Positions 24,701-35,681 of a DNA stretch of 64,000 nucleotides are shown here, piece by piece. Below the pieces are notes generated by a model. It made no database searches and was not told the origin of the DNA. It saw only the letters and a list, made by a program, of their open reading frames with translations. How positions within the stretch are numbered: the stretch's first letter is position 1; each line of letters opens with the position of its first letter. Origin of the DNA: Lolium rigidum (taxonomy: Eukaryota; Streptophyta; Magnoliopsida; Poales; Poaceae); assembly GCF_022539505.1 (NCBI RefSeq), contig NC_061512.1, positions 147,047,962 to 147,111,961 on the forward strand, written 5' to 3'. The position numbers and the translations under genes are program-made.

Positions 24701-27112
24701 ACTCCCCCAAGCTTAGCTTATTGCTTGTCCTCAAGCAATTCAGCTTAACAACCGAGTGCGATAAAAGAACTTTCACGAACACATTTGCTCATATGATGTA
24801 AATATTCTCATGATATGGCAAGTACTTAAGCAATTCACAATAAGATACATGCAAATAAAATCATCTAATAGTTATATCAATCATGGAAAAGGTACCAACA
24901 AATTAATAATAAGCATCATGAATCATGTCTATTAGCAGAATTGCAATGTTCATAAAAGGATATGATAAAGTGGTATCTCGCTTGCCCGTATTTGTACAGC
25001 AAAACATAAATGCCCGGGCACCTTTGAAGTTCATGGAAAGACTGGAAGTAGAGATTATCAAAGATAAAAGCATCAAAGTTATACCTCAATTAATCACATT
25101 TTGAGACAAGCATATTATACTAAGAATGATAGTTGTGCTCTCAAGAAAGTGCTCAAAGAAAGGATGGTGACTCAGCATAAAAGTAAAAGATTGGCCCTTC
25201 GCAGAGGGAAGCAGGGATTAACATGTGCTAGAGCTTTTCATTTTTATAAAGACAGAAGTAAAATGGTTTTGAGAGGTGTTTGTTGTTGTCAACGAATGGT
25301 AATGGGTACTCTAACTACCTCATCAACCGGACTTCCAAGAGCGGCTCCCATGAAATTTTATTTTTGGGTGACACTCCTTCCAACCTTGCTTTCACAAACC
25401 ATGGCTAACCGAATCCTCGGGTGCCTGCCAACAATCTCATACCATGAAGGAGTGCCTTTTTATTTTAGTTTTATTTAGATGACACTCCTCCCCACCTTTG
25501 CTTTCTCAAGCCATGGCTAAACGAATCCTCGGGTACCGACCAACAATCACATACCATGGAGGAGTGTCTATTTGTAAATTTATGAAAGTTAATTAATTGG
25601 GGTCCGGGAACCCCGTTGCCGCCTCTTTTTGCAAAATTATTGGATAAGCGGATGTGGCACTAGTCCATTGGTGAAAGTCCGTCCGGAGTAAATGACAAGA
25701 TCGAAAGATAAACACCACGTACTTCCTCATGAGCTATAAAACATTAACACAAATTGAGAAGCTTTTTGAAGGTTTTAAAGGTAGCACATGAGAATTTACT
25801 TGGAATGGTTCGAAATGCCATGCATAGGTATTTATGGTGGACACTCTGGAATAACTTGGTTGTCAGGGGTTTGGAAGCACGAGCAGCGTTCCCGCTCAGT
25901 ACAAATGAAGGCTAGCAATAGACTGGGAAGCGACAATCAAGAGAGCAGTAACTGTCATAATCATGCTTGCGACAAAAATAAATTAACTGATGCATAAAAG
26001 TGATACAAGAACTCTGAGGTAAAGTAAATCATCGAGGCTTAATTGACATTTGTTCAGTCATATGCATGCGTGAGCATGTGCCAAGTTGATTCAAGTGAAT
26101 TATTCAGAGGAGGATACCACAATGTCATATCTATCTATGAATAAAGCAATGCAAGCAAATATTTATGACATGCTACTCATATTAATAAATTGGAGCTAAT
26201 CATGAGAGAACATGAACTACTAGACTTTCTTAAATGACATATACCTCACATGAACCAACTAAACATGCTCACATGGATGAGTATATGTACAAAAATGAAA
26301 ACAAATAGAGTTCATACCAGCCTCTCACCACAATCAGATTGTCGTAGATCGTCATTATTGCTTTTTCACTTGTGTAGCTTGAATAATATGGAATGAAAAC
26401 CAAGCTCCAACCACCGAAGACCATTGAACTCAATAATGAACTTTACAAAACCAAAGAAGAACAGCAAATATTTTTGGTGTTTTTGAATTGGGAACAAGAA
26501 CAAAAGGAAACAAGCAAACAAAGCAAAATCTTTTTGGATTTTCTTATAGAAAACCAACGATAGCAAATAAAGCAAAATGGGAATAAGAAACCAAGATAAA
26601 CACATGGTGAAGAGAAACAACAGAAATATTTTTGGTCTTTTTGTGTTTTAGGAAAGAAACAAAGGAAAAACAAGAGAATGAAAACTAGAAGAAACACAGA
26701 AAAGCAGGATGGCAGAAATCTGCCAAAACCTGACAGCAGTACAGAAATCGATTTTTACAAAAATCTTCCATTGCTCAGTTCGAAAAGTGTTCAGCTAACG
26801 AAAGTTAGATAACAACCTGGGGAACATGCACAAAAATTTGCAACCCAAAATAACGTTCTGGCTGTGCGCACGAATTTTTTTAGTAACAGCCCAGAATCTG
26901 TTTTCAGACAGCACTTCCCCAAATATCATCTCCCTCTCATTAGAAAACCACTCAAAGAAACTAAACAAGTATATACAAGTATCCAGCAACCATAATATGC
27001 AAAGAATGAGTGATGCCGGTATACCTCCCCCCAAGCTTAGGCTTTTGGCCTAAGTGGAGATCAATCCCATGGTGCCCATGAAGTAGCACCTCCGTAGTAC
27101 GATGAAGATGGA
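24701..27112 (-). other. 3' internal region of the Athila-like element, non-coding
   Basis: Contains the polypurine tract at 24701-24712 and a two-copy tandem repeat (tgacactcc anchors at 25369 and 25480, period 111 bp, about 25350-25580). No polymerase or envelope-type frame survives. AT-rich stretches at 26360-26700 give spurious hydrophobic frames. Confidence 0.8.
25350..25580 (-). repeat. Two-copy tandem repeat, period 111 bp
   Basis: Both units read tgacactcc, then a ctttgct-like stretch, ccatggctaa, cgaatcctcggg, ccaacaatc and cataccatg with few differences. It lies in the 3' internal region of the retroelement. Its role is unknown. Confidence 0.85.
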
Positions 27113-28279
27113 TCATATTCCGGGTATGTGCTCGGAAGAAGCACCCGGATACGTGACGGTGTAGTCATAAGAGGGCTCGGCGTCCTCGGAGTCATGCTGC
27201 TGGTGGAAGCCTTGTATCTTCAATTGCTCATCCACCTCCTCCTTAGAGCGCGACCATGGTTTCCTGTCAATACCGAACAAATCTGGTCGCGGCAAAAGGA
27301 TTTCCCTCTCTTCCCTGTCAGCAAACAATATTCTATAGACAATGTTATCTAAACTAGAGTCGGCCGTAAAAAATTGGTAACTCTTCATAGCAGCAATATC
27401 GAGCCTCATAGGGGTTATTTTTACATCAGTAGGGTCAAGAGGAAGCTCTAAATATGCTAAAACGCGCGAAGCAATAATTCCTCCAAATATAGGCCCCTTG
27501 TTAGACAAGCGGCGAGCAACAAGAGCACCAAGATGATAAGGCGTGTCCCCGGTAAGTGCAGCAATTAAGAAACCAAGGTGATAGCTAGATATGTTGCTAG
27601 TGTTCTCCCTACCAAGAATGCTAGTACCGATGTAATAAGCAAAATACTTAATGGCGGGGAGGTGAATGTTTCTTATCTTGCCACGCTGAATGGTGCGACA
27701 ATCATCATTAGTGATCCCTCGATAGAGCTCCAGCAATTCCTTGGGGTTATCCTCGATCTTCCTTGCTGTACCTACGGGGGCAATACCCAATGCAGCACAA
27801 AAATTTTCCAACTTCATAGTAATAGGTTTACCATAGATCTTGAATGAAACTGTTGGGCGAAAGTGCTTATTGTTGAACTTGAAGCTCTCCACAAAGATTT
27901 TAGTGAGCGTGTAGTATTGCTCACTCTCATCTCCCACATAGGTGGTTAAGCCTGCCTTACCGACAAGGGTCAAGAAATCATCCAACAAACCTGCATTTCT
28001 CAAAAAGTCATAACATGGGAAGGACGAAGCATTAGGGACTCCATTGTCCTCTTCGGGTGCGAAGCTTGGTGCGATGAGGTCCTCATTATAGGATTGCCTG
28101 AATCGGGTGGATGACCTCGAGGGCCTCCCCGTGCTTGTTGTCTCTCTTTCAAACACTTCTCCAAAGTTACAATTATCCATCTTCCTTTTCTGAAATTTTT
28201 CAACAAACATTATAAAATTTGATTTGGTGACATATAATTGAGGGAAACTACCATAGGAACTTGCTAGAGTACTAATCAT
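27113..28279 (-). CDS. Retroelement ORF2, 388 aa, function unknown
   Basis: An uninterrupted 388-codon frame from ATG at 28279 to a stop at 27113; a second in-frame Met (MDNCNF, about residue 34) is an equally possible start. The first part is Ser/Thr/Arg-rich, the middle is a globular-looking region with FKIYGKPITMKLENFC near residue 155, and the C-terminus is acidic and Tyr/Ser-rich. It resembles proteins I associate with Athila-group elements of plants (ATHILA ORF-1-like), which is recollection rather than a search. It lies downstream of gag-protease, where pol would be expected. Intactness beside a broken gag is notable. No membrane segment, zinc knuckle or catalytic motif is visible. Confidence 0.65.
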   Translation of the reverse strand: MISTLASSYGSFPQLYVTKSNFIMFVEKFQKRKMDNCNFGEVFERETTSTGRPSRSSTRFRQSYNEDLIAPSFAPEEDNGVPNASSFPCYDFLRNAGLLDDFLTLVGKAGLTTYVGDESEQYYTLTKIFVESFKFNNKHFRPTVSFKIYGKPITMKLENFCAALGIAPVGTARKIEDNPKELLELYRGITNDDCRTIQRGKIRNIHLPAIKYFAYYIGTSILGRENTSNISSYHLGFLIAALTGDTPYHLGALVARRLSNKGPIFGGIIASRVLAYLELPLDPTDVKITPMRLDIAAMKSYQFFTADSSLDNIVYRILFADREEREILLPRPDLFGIDRKPWSRSKEEVDEQLKIQGFHQQHDSEDAEPSYDYTVTYPGASSEHIPGI

Positions 28280-28968
28280 GCATCAAAACTAGTTTCTACC
28301 ACTTAGAACAAGCATGCAAGCTCACTAAACATGTTACCTACAGCAGCAAAATATTCAAAATATACTCCACCAAACAAAATTCTACTTGGATAATTGGAGG
28401 AGTCACATACCGGAGAGCAAATGTGCCAAATTTCAGACAGAAATCTGGGCTGAGCAAAGAGATCGACAAATCTGGAGCTCTTGAGCAAAAACGCGAGTGA
28501 GAGGAACCTGGTGCGAGTTTTTTCGGGAGAGAGAAGAGAGTGGGAGGAAGAGATGATGAAGTGGGGCAAGGAGGGACCCACACAATAGGGTGGCGCGCCC
28601 CCCTTGCTGGCCCCGCCGGCCTGTGGGGTGCCACCCTGGGGTGCCCCACTGGTCATCCCCAGGTGTTCCCAGGTGCCTCGTCGAAAAATAGGACCAATGG
28701 TATAATTTTTGCGAATTTTTGAAAACTTTGAAAAATGCACATTTCGAGTGTTAAATTTATTATTACTGGGCAGAAAAAGATTTTGAAATCTCTAATTAAC
28801 TAAAGAACTTTGCAAAACAAAAGTGCTACATCAAGTAGATCAAGTGGAGGAAGAAAGAAATGTTGTTTAGCTCTTCTATGCATATAAAATGTATTTGTTA
28901 ACAAGGTTGATCAAGTCTTGCCACCAAATAATTTTACATGTCATAAGAAGAAATAAACCTCAAATCAA
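28280..28968 (-). other. Spacer between gag-protease and ORF2
   Basis: Non-coding. A GC-rich patch (28560-28680) interrupts otherwise AT-rich DNA. No reverse transcriptase remnant is recognisable, so pol was not simply frameshifted here but is absent. Confidence 0.7.
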
Positions 28969-31635
28969 TCATATTACCTTATATTGTATTGATACGGATC
29001 CAATCATAATAGTTTGATATCCTTCTTTGAGATCATATATAGGACAATCAATAACTCCCACTTTGACGGTTCTTGAACTGGAAATTGTATTAACTCCACA
29101 TATTTTATCGGTCTTCTTGGGAAAATAGACAGTATGTTCCTTATCATCAACATTAAAAGTGACTTTTCCTTTATTGCAATCAATAACAGCCCCTGCAGTA
29201 TTAAGAAAGGGTCTCCCAAGAATAATGGACATATTATCATCTTCAGGCATTTCCAACACAACAAAATCAGTTAATATCAAGCAGTTTTGAGTAACTTGAA
29301 CAGGAACATCTTCACATACACCAACAGGAATAGCAGTAGATTTATCAGCCATTTGCAAAGATATATCAGTCGGTATCAACTTATCTAAATAAAGTCTCTT
29401 ATAAAGAGAAAAAGGCATCACACTAACTCCCGCTCCCAAATCACATAGAGCAGTTCTAACATAATTATTCTTAATTGAACAAGGAATAGTTGTAATACCT
29501 GGGTCGCCAAGCTTCTTTGGAACCTTACCATTGAAAGAGTAATTAGCAAGCATAGTGGAAATCTCCTCATTAGGAATTTTCCTTTTGTTAGTGACAATAT
29601 CTTTCATATACTTTGAATAAGGAGGCAATTTAATAGCATCACTCAAAGGGATTTGCAAGAATAAAGGTTTCATCCAATCACAAAATTTATTATAGTGTTC
29701 TTCTTCCTTTGATTTTAATTTCTTAGCAGGAAAAGGCATTTGCTTTTGAACCCAAGGTTCTCTTTCATTACCATGTTTCTCAGCAATAAAATCTTCTTTA
29801 GTATACTTTTTATTTTTAACATGCTTTTCAGGTTCTTCTTCAACCTCTTCTTTATCAGGAGTATCATTCTTATCATTATCTTTATCATGTTCATTTCCAC
29901 TTTCAGTTTCAGCATTAGAAATAGAAATACTATTAGGATCATTAACAAGTTCAGAGGATTCTACAACATTCTTATGTTTCTTTTTATTTTTCTTAGATGG
30001 AGCACTAGTTTCTTTAGTTCGTTGAGAATCTTGTTCAACTCTTTTGGGATGTCCCTCAGGATATAGAGGATCCTGGGTAGAAACACCACCTCTAGTTGTT
30101 ACTTCATAAGCATGTTTTTCTTTAGAATTATTTTCCAACAAGTCATTTTGCACTTTAGTGAGTTGATCAATTTGAGTTTGAACCATATGAAAATGTTTAA
30201 CAAGCATCTTAACATCATTGGAGGTCCTCTCCACAATATCATGCAATTCACTAATAGCTCGAGAATTTTCCATTAAATGATTCTCTACTCTCATATTAAA
30301 ATTATTTTGCTTAACAATATAATTATCAAACTCATCTAAGCATTGTGCAGGAGGTTTTGAATACGGAATATCTTCCCTAGTAAAGCGTTGAAGAGAGTGT
30401 ACCTCAATCATGGATGAAGGGGGAGTTATCTTACATAAATCTTCTATGGGAGGTAAATTCTTCACATCTTCAGGTTTAATACCCTTCTCCTTAAGAGACT
30501 TGTTGGCTTTCCTCATATCTTCATCTTTTAATTTAATCATACCCCTCTTCTTCAGTATTGGTGTCGGGGTTGGTTCAGGTGTAGTCCAATCATCATGATT
30601 CCGGCCTATTTTAGCCAATAATTCTTCGACTGTCGTCCGGAGTTCTTTTCCCGAAAACACAACCAAGCACAACTATCTAGGTATGCCCTAGACTCAATGG
30701 TTAGTCCACTATAAAATATATCAAGTAAATCATGATTTTCCAAATCATGTTCAGAGCCGAGCTCTAATAAGAGAGCAAAATCTCGCCCAAGCCTCGTGCA
30801 ATTTCTCTCCATCTTCCTGGTCAAAATTATAAATTCTCCGCAAAGCAATATGTTGAGCACTAGCAGAAAGTATTTCCGGAAGAAACATCAAGCAATTCTT
30901 TTGGACTATTAATAGAATCAGGTGGCAAACTATTATACCAAGTTTTAGCGTCATCCTTTAATGAGAATGGAAAGATTTTAGCAACAAAGTAAGTACGCTT
31001 CTTAACATCATCAGAAAACAAGCTACTCAGAGTAGATAGCTCAATCATGTGTTCTACAGCACTTTCTTTTTCAGTACCACAAAAGGGTGTTTTCTCAACA
31101 ATAGCTATATGAGATAGATCAAGAGAAAATCATAATCTTTATCCTTAATGTTTATAGGAGATGTGGCAAATTTAGGATCAGGAGACAGTTTTATATCTAA
31201 CAGTATGTTCTGCAAGCAACTTTTTAATTTTTCTTGCATCAGTAGTAGCATTGCATTTTTCAATAAATCATCATCAAGTTCCACATAATCTTCATCAAGA
31301 TCATCACTAGAGTATTCAACAGACTCAGGTGAATTAACAGGTGTAGCAGCATTTTCATTAGGAGTTTCAGTATTTTCAATTTGTCTAGACCTAGCAATTG
31401 TAGCATCTAGAAAAGATCCTAACGAACCATCATTATCAAACACAGCGGAAGCATCATCAAAATTATAAGAGGAGTTTTCAGATTCAGCAGAAGTACCAGC
31501 ATTTGAAGCTTGTGGAGGTGAAACAAGTTTACTTATCACAGATGGTGAATCAAGAGCAGCAGAGGTACTCGCAGTTGTACCTTTTCTTGTAGTGGATGGT
31601 AATATGGCGACCTTAGTATCGCGAGGTTTACCCAT
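28969..31635 (-). pseudogene. Athila-like gag-protease, frameshifted
   Basis: Gag would package element RNA and the aspartic protease would process the polyprotein. Reading starts at ATG 31635 (MGKPRDTKVAIL), stays open for 176 codons to 31105, then needs several frame changes between about 31110 and 30600. That stretch holds the retrotransposon gag domain, with FPFSLKDDAKTWYNSLP near 30985-30935 and LHEAWARFCSLIRARL near 30800. The last 567 codons (30672-28969) are open: a Lys/Glu-rich linker, then a protease domain with CDLGAGVSVMPFSLYKRL near residues 408-425 and the ILGRPFL motif further on. The protease half looks intact while gag is broken. No polymerase follows. Confidence 0.85.
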
Positions 31636-31694
31636 GATGGAGAATTTGCAGCGAACAATATCAATCCAAGTGAACTTCCAAATAAAGCTATGCT

Positions 31695-31710
31695 CCCGGC
31701 AACGGCGCCT
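31695..31710 (-). other. Primer-binding site, tRNA-Asp type
   Basis: The + strand cccggcaacggcgcct matches the 3' end of plant tRNA-Asp (ending GGCAACGGCGCCA) except for the last base. It sits 12 bp from the LTR start at 31723. Confidence 0.8.
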
Positions 31711-31722
31711 GTAAAATAGTCT

Positions 31723-33122
31723 TGATAACCCACAAGTATAGGGGATCGCAACAGTCTTCGTGGGAAGTAAAACCCAATTTATTGATTCAACACAAGGGGA
31801 GACAAAGAATATTTGAAAGCCTTAACAACTGGAGTTGTCAATTCAGCTGCACTGGAAACAGACTTGCTCGCAAGAGTTTATCAAGAGTAACAGCTTTATA
31901 GCAGTAGAGCGTAGTGAAATAACGGCAAAGAAAGTAACAAAGACAGCAAGAGTGATTATAGTAAACGAGCAGGATTAAAATACCGTAGGCACAGTGGATG
32001 GATGAACGGGCGTTGCATGGATGAGAGAAACTCATGTAACAATCAAAGCAGGGCATTTGCAGATAATAATAAAACGGTATCCAAGTACTAATCAATCAAT
32101 AGGCATGTGTTCCATAAATAGTCGTACGTGCTCGCAATGAGAAACTTGCACAACATCGTTTGTCCTACCAGCCGGTGGCAGCCGGGCCTCTAGGGAAACT
32201 ACTGGATATTAAGGTACTCCTTTTAATAGAGTACCGAAGCAAAGCATTAACACTCCGTGAACACATGTGATCCTCACATCACCGCCTTCCCTCCGGTTGT
32301 CCCAATTTCGTCACTTTGGGGCCTCGGGTTCCGGACAACAACATGTGTATACAACTTGCAGGTAAGATCATAAACAACGAATATCTTCATGAATCAATAA
32401 CATGTTCGGATCTGAGATCATGGCACTCGGGCCCTAGTGACAAGCATTAAGCATAACAAGTTGCAACAATATCATAAAAGTAACATCTACGGATACTAGG
32501 CACCATGCCCTAACAATCTTATGACTATTACATGGCCAATCTCATCCAATCCCTACCATCCCCTTCAGCCTACAGCGGGGGAATTACTCACACATGGATG
32601 GGGGAAACATGGCTGGTCGATGGAGAGGCGTCGGTGATGATGGCGGTGATGATCTCCTCCACTCCCCGTCCCGGCGAGGTGCCGAACGGAGTTTCTCGGT
32701 CCCGAGACGGAGTTTCGCGATGGTGGCGGCGTACTGGATGGTTTCTGCCGACTTCGACTTCCCCCGTGCGTTTTTAGGTCGAGGGCGTTAAGTAGTCCAA
32801 AGGAGGGCGTCGGGGGCCAGCCGAGGCCGCCACACACTAGGGCCGCGCGCCCCCCTCCTGGGCCGCGCCGGCCTAGCGTGTGGGGCCCTCGGGCCCCCAC
32901 CTGGCTTGCCCTTCTGGCTCCGCCAATATTCTGGGAAAATAGGACCTTCCGCATAAATTCCGAGGATTTTCCCTGAAAGTTGGATTTCTGCACAAAAAGA
33001 GACACCGGAGCAGCTTCGCTGAAAACAGCGTTAGTCCGTGTTAGTTGCATCCAAAATACACAAATTAGAGGCAAAACAATAGCAAAAGTGTTCGGGAAAG
33101 TAGATACGTTTTGGACGTATCA
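31723..33122 (-). repeat. 5' LTR of the Athila-like element
   Basis: 1400-bp partner of 23310-24700. It includes a short tandem repeat of ggtgatgat type (32632-32652) absent from the other LTR. The right border is gtatca followed by the duplication ggaag. Confidence 0.92.
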
Positions 33123-34216
33123 GGAAGCAAGGCCCCGGGAGAGGATTTCCAGTCCGACCCATGGGCGATGGTTTTTTTCATTTTCGGGGTGCCAAAACGG
33201 GTTTTTTGTGAAGCAGCTACATGGGGCGCATTTTAGTATTGCGTGAGACCTCCGCGTAGTGGTAGGACACCGCCTTCGCACAACATATCACAAGTCATAT
33301 GTGCGCGCTGGCTATCTGGGAATCCATGCAGCTTCCTGCGGTGTCCCGCTGAATCCGCTAGAAAGTGACCGGATTTGAACTAGCGCTATACTTTCCGTCG
33401 CTCAATAAATTCCGGAAAAATGTTTTTAGGTCTATGACATATCACTTTATGTGCGAATTTTTTCCGTTTAGCGCGATGGTAAACGGGTGCACCAGAGCGC
33501 CCGGTACGGCCATACCGCATCTCCGTGGGGGCCCGTTTTGGCCAAATGGCAATTTAAACGAAGTCAGAAAATCCCGCGGAGCCGCATGACGTCATTTTAT
33601 GTGTCCTAGTAACCACTCCAAAAGTCGGAGTTAGGATACGGCAATTATTTTGGAAAACCCTTCACAAACAGGGCTATCACATCCGGAGTTATATCGCTTT
33701 TAGGGTAAATGAGTAGGAAACGGCCCGTGACACCGCATAGTTTGTCGGAACGAGGCCATATTTGGCACGTGTGTGGTCCCTTGAATGGAAGCAAGGCCCC
33801 GGGAGCGGATTTCCAATCCGACCCATGGGCGTTGGTTTTTTCATTTTCAGGGTGCCAAAATGGGTTTTTTTGTGAAGCAGCTACATGGGGCGCATTTTAG
33901 TATTGCGCGAGACCTCCGCGTAGTGGTAGGACACCGCCTCCGCACCATATATCACATGCCATATGCACGCGCTAGCTACCTGAGAATCCCTGCGGCTTCC
34001 TGCGGTGTCCCGCCGAATCCGCTGGAAACTGACCGGATTTGAACTAGGGGTACACTTTCCGTCGCTCAATAAATTCTGCAAAAAAATGTTTTTAGGTCTA
34101 TGACATATCACTTCATCTGCGAATTTTTTTCCATTTAGCGCGATGGTAAACGGGTTCACCAGCGCGTCCGGTACGGCCATACTGCATCTCCGTGGGGGCC
34201 CATTTTAGCCAGATGG
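33123..34216 (+). repeat. 667-bp tandem array inside the CACTA element, right part
   Basis: Continues the copy interrupted at 23309 (33128 onward), with the next anchor gcaattatttt at 33641. Joined across the insertion the interval is about 664 bp. The array ends where ccagatgg is followed by unrelated AT-rich sequence (34217). Confidence 0.9.
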
Positions 34217-34764
34217 AAAATTGGGCGTTATATTTGGATTCCTCTAATTTTTAGGTTCAAATTATGATATGGATGTTATATTTAGATTCCTCTCATTTTT
34301 CTGATCGATTTAGACATATTATTTGTGGAATTTCGAACTTCCGATTTAAAGATATTAATTATTCCATATTCAATAGAAAAAGACCAAAAAATAAAATCAT
34401 TTTATTGTTATTTGAATTCAATATTATTATTACTTATATATTCATTATTGTCTACTTAAGTAATTGTTTAGGATTCAAATATAAAGAGGTGTGCATCACG
34501 GTTCAAGGGTTGATATGCTATTATTATTAGCACACAAGAGGTGTCAATTCTATAATGGAGGCTCATCCGAATGGAACCAAAAAGTTAATGCTGAGGCTGG
34601 AGTAGTGTGAGGATGGGTGACCGACTGGGAAGTTTAACCGTGATTGTAATTTGACCTAAGATTAAGTGTAGTTAGAGTTAAAAGTGTATTGAGTGAAAGA
34701 TAAACAAGTAAAAAAAAAAGAAAAAAATTGTGTAAAAGAAATTAAAATTTAAAAAAATTTAAAA
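34217..34764 (+). other. AT-rich CACTA interior with a 5S rRNA-like module
   Basis: AT-rich DNA with only short random frames. Bases 34572-34645 resemble the promoter part of plant 5S rRNA (agttaatgc..., then agtagt, ggatgggtgacc and actgggaagt). The tail to about 34680 (gtaatttgacctaag, aagtgtagttagag) is shared with the second CACTA element. Confidence 0.75.
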
Positions 34765-35061
34765 GTCTATGCCAAGGGTTTTGCCGTCGGCATATAGAAA
34801 AAAAAATTCAAATTTTTTTTTATTTTTTTTGGAAAAGGAAAATTTGAATTTTTTTAAAGTCTATGCCGAGGGTTTGCCGTCGGCGTAGCGTGCTACGCCG
34901 AGGGCCGGGCTACGCCGACGGCGATAGTGGCTTTGCCGAGGGAGTTAGACGCCGAGGAGCTATGCCGAGGGCGGCCCTCGGCGTAGCCTACACCGACGGC
35001 CAAAGCAGGCTACGCCGAGGGTTCCCGGCCCTCGGCATATAGCCCCATTCCTGTAGTGTCC

Positions 35062-35678
35062 TAGACCCAGTACGCACATCCTTAATCATGTGCATGAGGA
35101 CCAAGTTTTCATTAATGGTGCCTAGGTTATCATTATGCTCAACAAAACAATAGGACACGGTACTCGTGAACAATGTAGTACGGAGTACAATAAACACACT
35201 TAAATACTATTGTACGTAGTACTCCTACATGTATGTGAGGTACAGAAATCCCACGGGGCCATCTTCTAGGTGCACCACGCCGCCACCCCTTCTCCACTGG
35301 TAGATCGCCGCACCCTCCCCCTACGCCGGATCCATCGGTTCTTTGTTGGTGGCGGGCGAAGGAGCCGACCTAATATAACAAATAATTCTTATTTGAGCCT
35401 CTCCATATCGATGGCATCGGCTGCGGTGACGTCAATGGCGATAGTTACCTTCTTTGTTTGTTGTTGACTAGTTTTTTCCTGAAAATTTTGTGCGAACATA
35501 GAAAGTGAAGATGTGCATGGAAAAAATCGCATTTTTTTACACATTTTAAAGTTTGTTTCTATGCATTTTCATAATAGATTCGTAATATATATATACATAT
35601 ATGCAACTTAGAGCTAAGAAACCACCTTCATTAACCTCCTACTATGAATTTTGAGCAATGCGCAAGCCCAGCGAAGAG
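35062..35678. other. Spacer between the two CACTA elements
   Basis: No supported gene. A short frame at 35270-35467 lacks recognisable features. Bases 35587-35605 are a small TA-rich run. Confidence 0.5.
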
Positions 35679-35681
35679 TGC

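Larger units (their letters stand above)
23310..33122 (-). mobile_element. Athila-like Ty3/gypsy retroelement, pol-less, nested in CACTA
   Basis: Direct LTRs of 1391 and 1400 bp (23310-24700, 31723-33122) start tgataaccc and end gacgtatca. They are flanked by the duplication ggaag (23305-23309, 33123-33127). Orientation is minus: a purine tract (complement of 24701-24712, cttgggggagt) abuts the left LTR, and a tRNA-Asp-type primer site (complement of 31695-31710) lies inside the right LTR. The interior carries a broken gag-protease region (28969-31635) and an intact 388-codon ORF (27113-28279) but no reverse transcriptase, RNase H or integrase. It therefore looks like a non-autonomous derivative; I do not commit to a named family. 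Confidence 0.92.
21138..35058. mobile_element. CACTA DNA transposon, non-autonomous, with a nested retroelement
   Basis: Left end cactgcaggaatgggaggct and right end (complement cactacaggaatggggctat) form the terminal inverted repeats, flanked by the 3-bp duplication tcc (21135-21137, 35059-35061), as expected for CACTA elements. Subterminal regions are dense in tacgccgagggc / ggcatag-type motifs in both orientations (21150-21355, 34765-35045), the usual transposase-binding zone. Without the 9.8-kb retroelement and its duplication the element would be about 4.1 kb. No transposase frame is present; the core is a 667-bp tandem array, then AT-rich DNA with a 5S-like module. Confidence 0.93.

Noticed and set aside
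26360..26700. Hydrophobic frames suggesting a membrane protein in the retroelement
   Set aside because: Phe/Leu-rich frames arise from A-rich sequence on the opposite strand; no start context or family match.
31695..31710. Possible tRNA-Asp gene fragment
   Set aside because: Only the 3' end of tRNA-Asp matches, and it lies next to an LTR, so it is a primer-binding site and not a tRNA gene.
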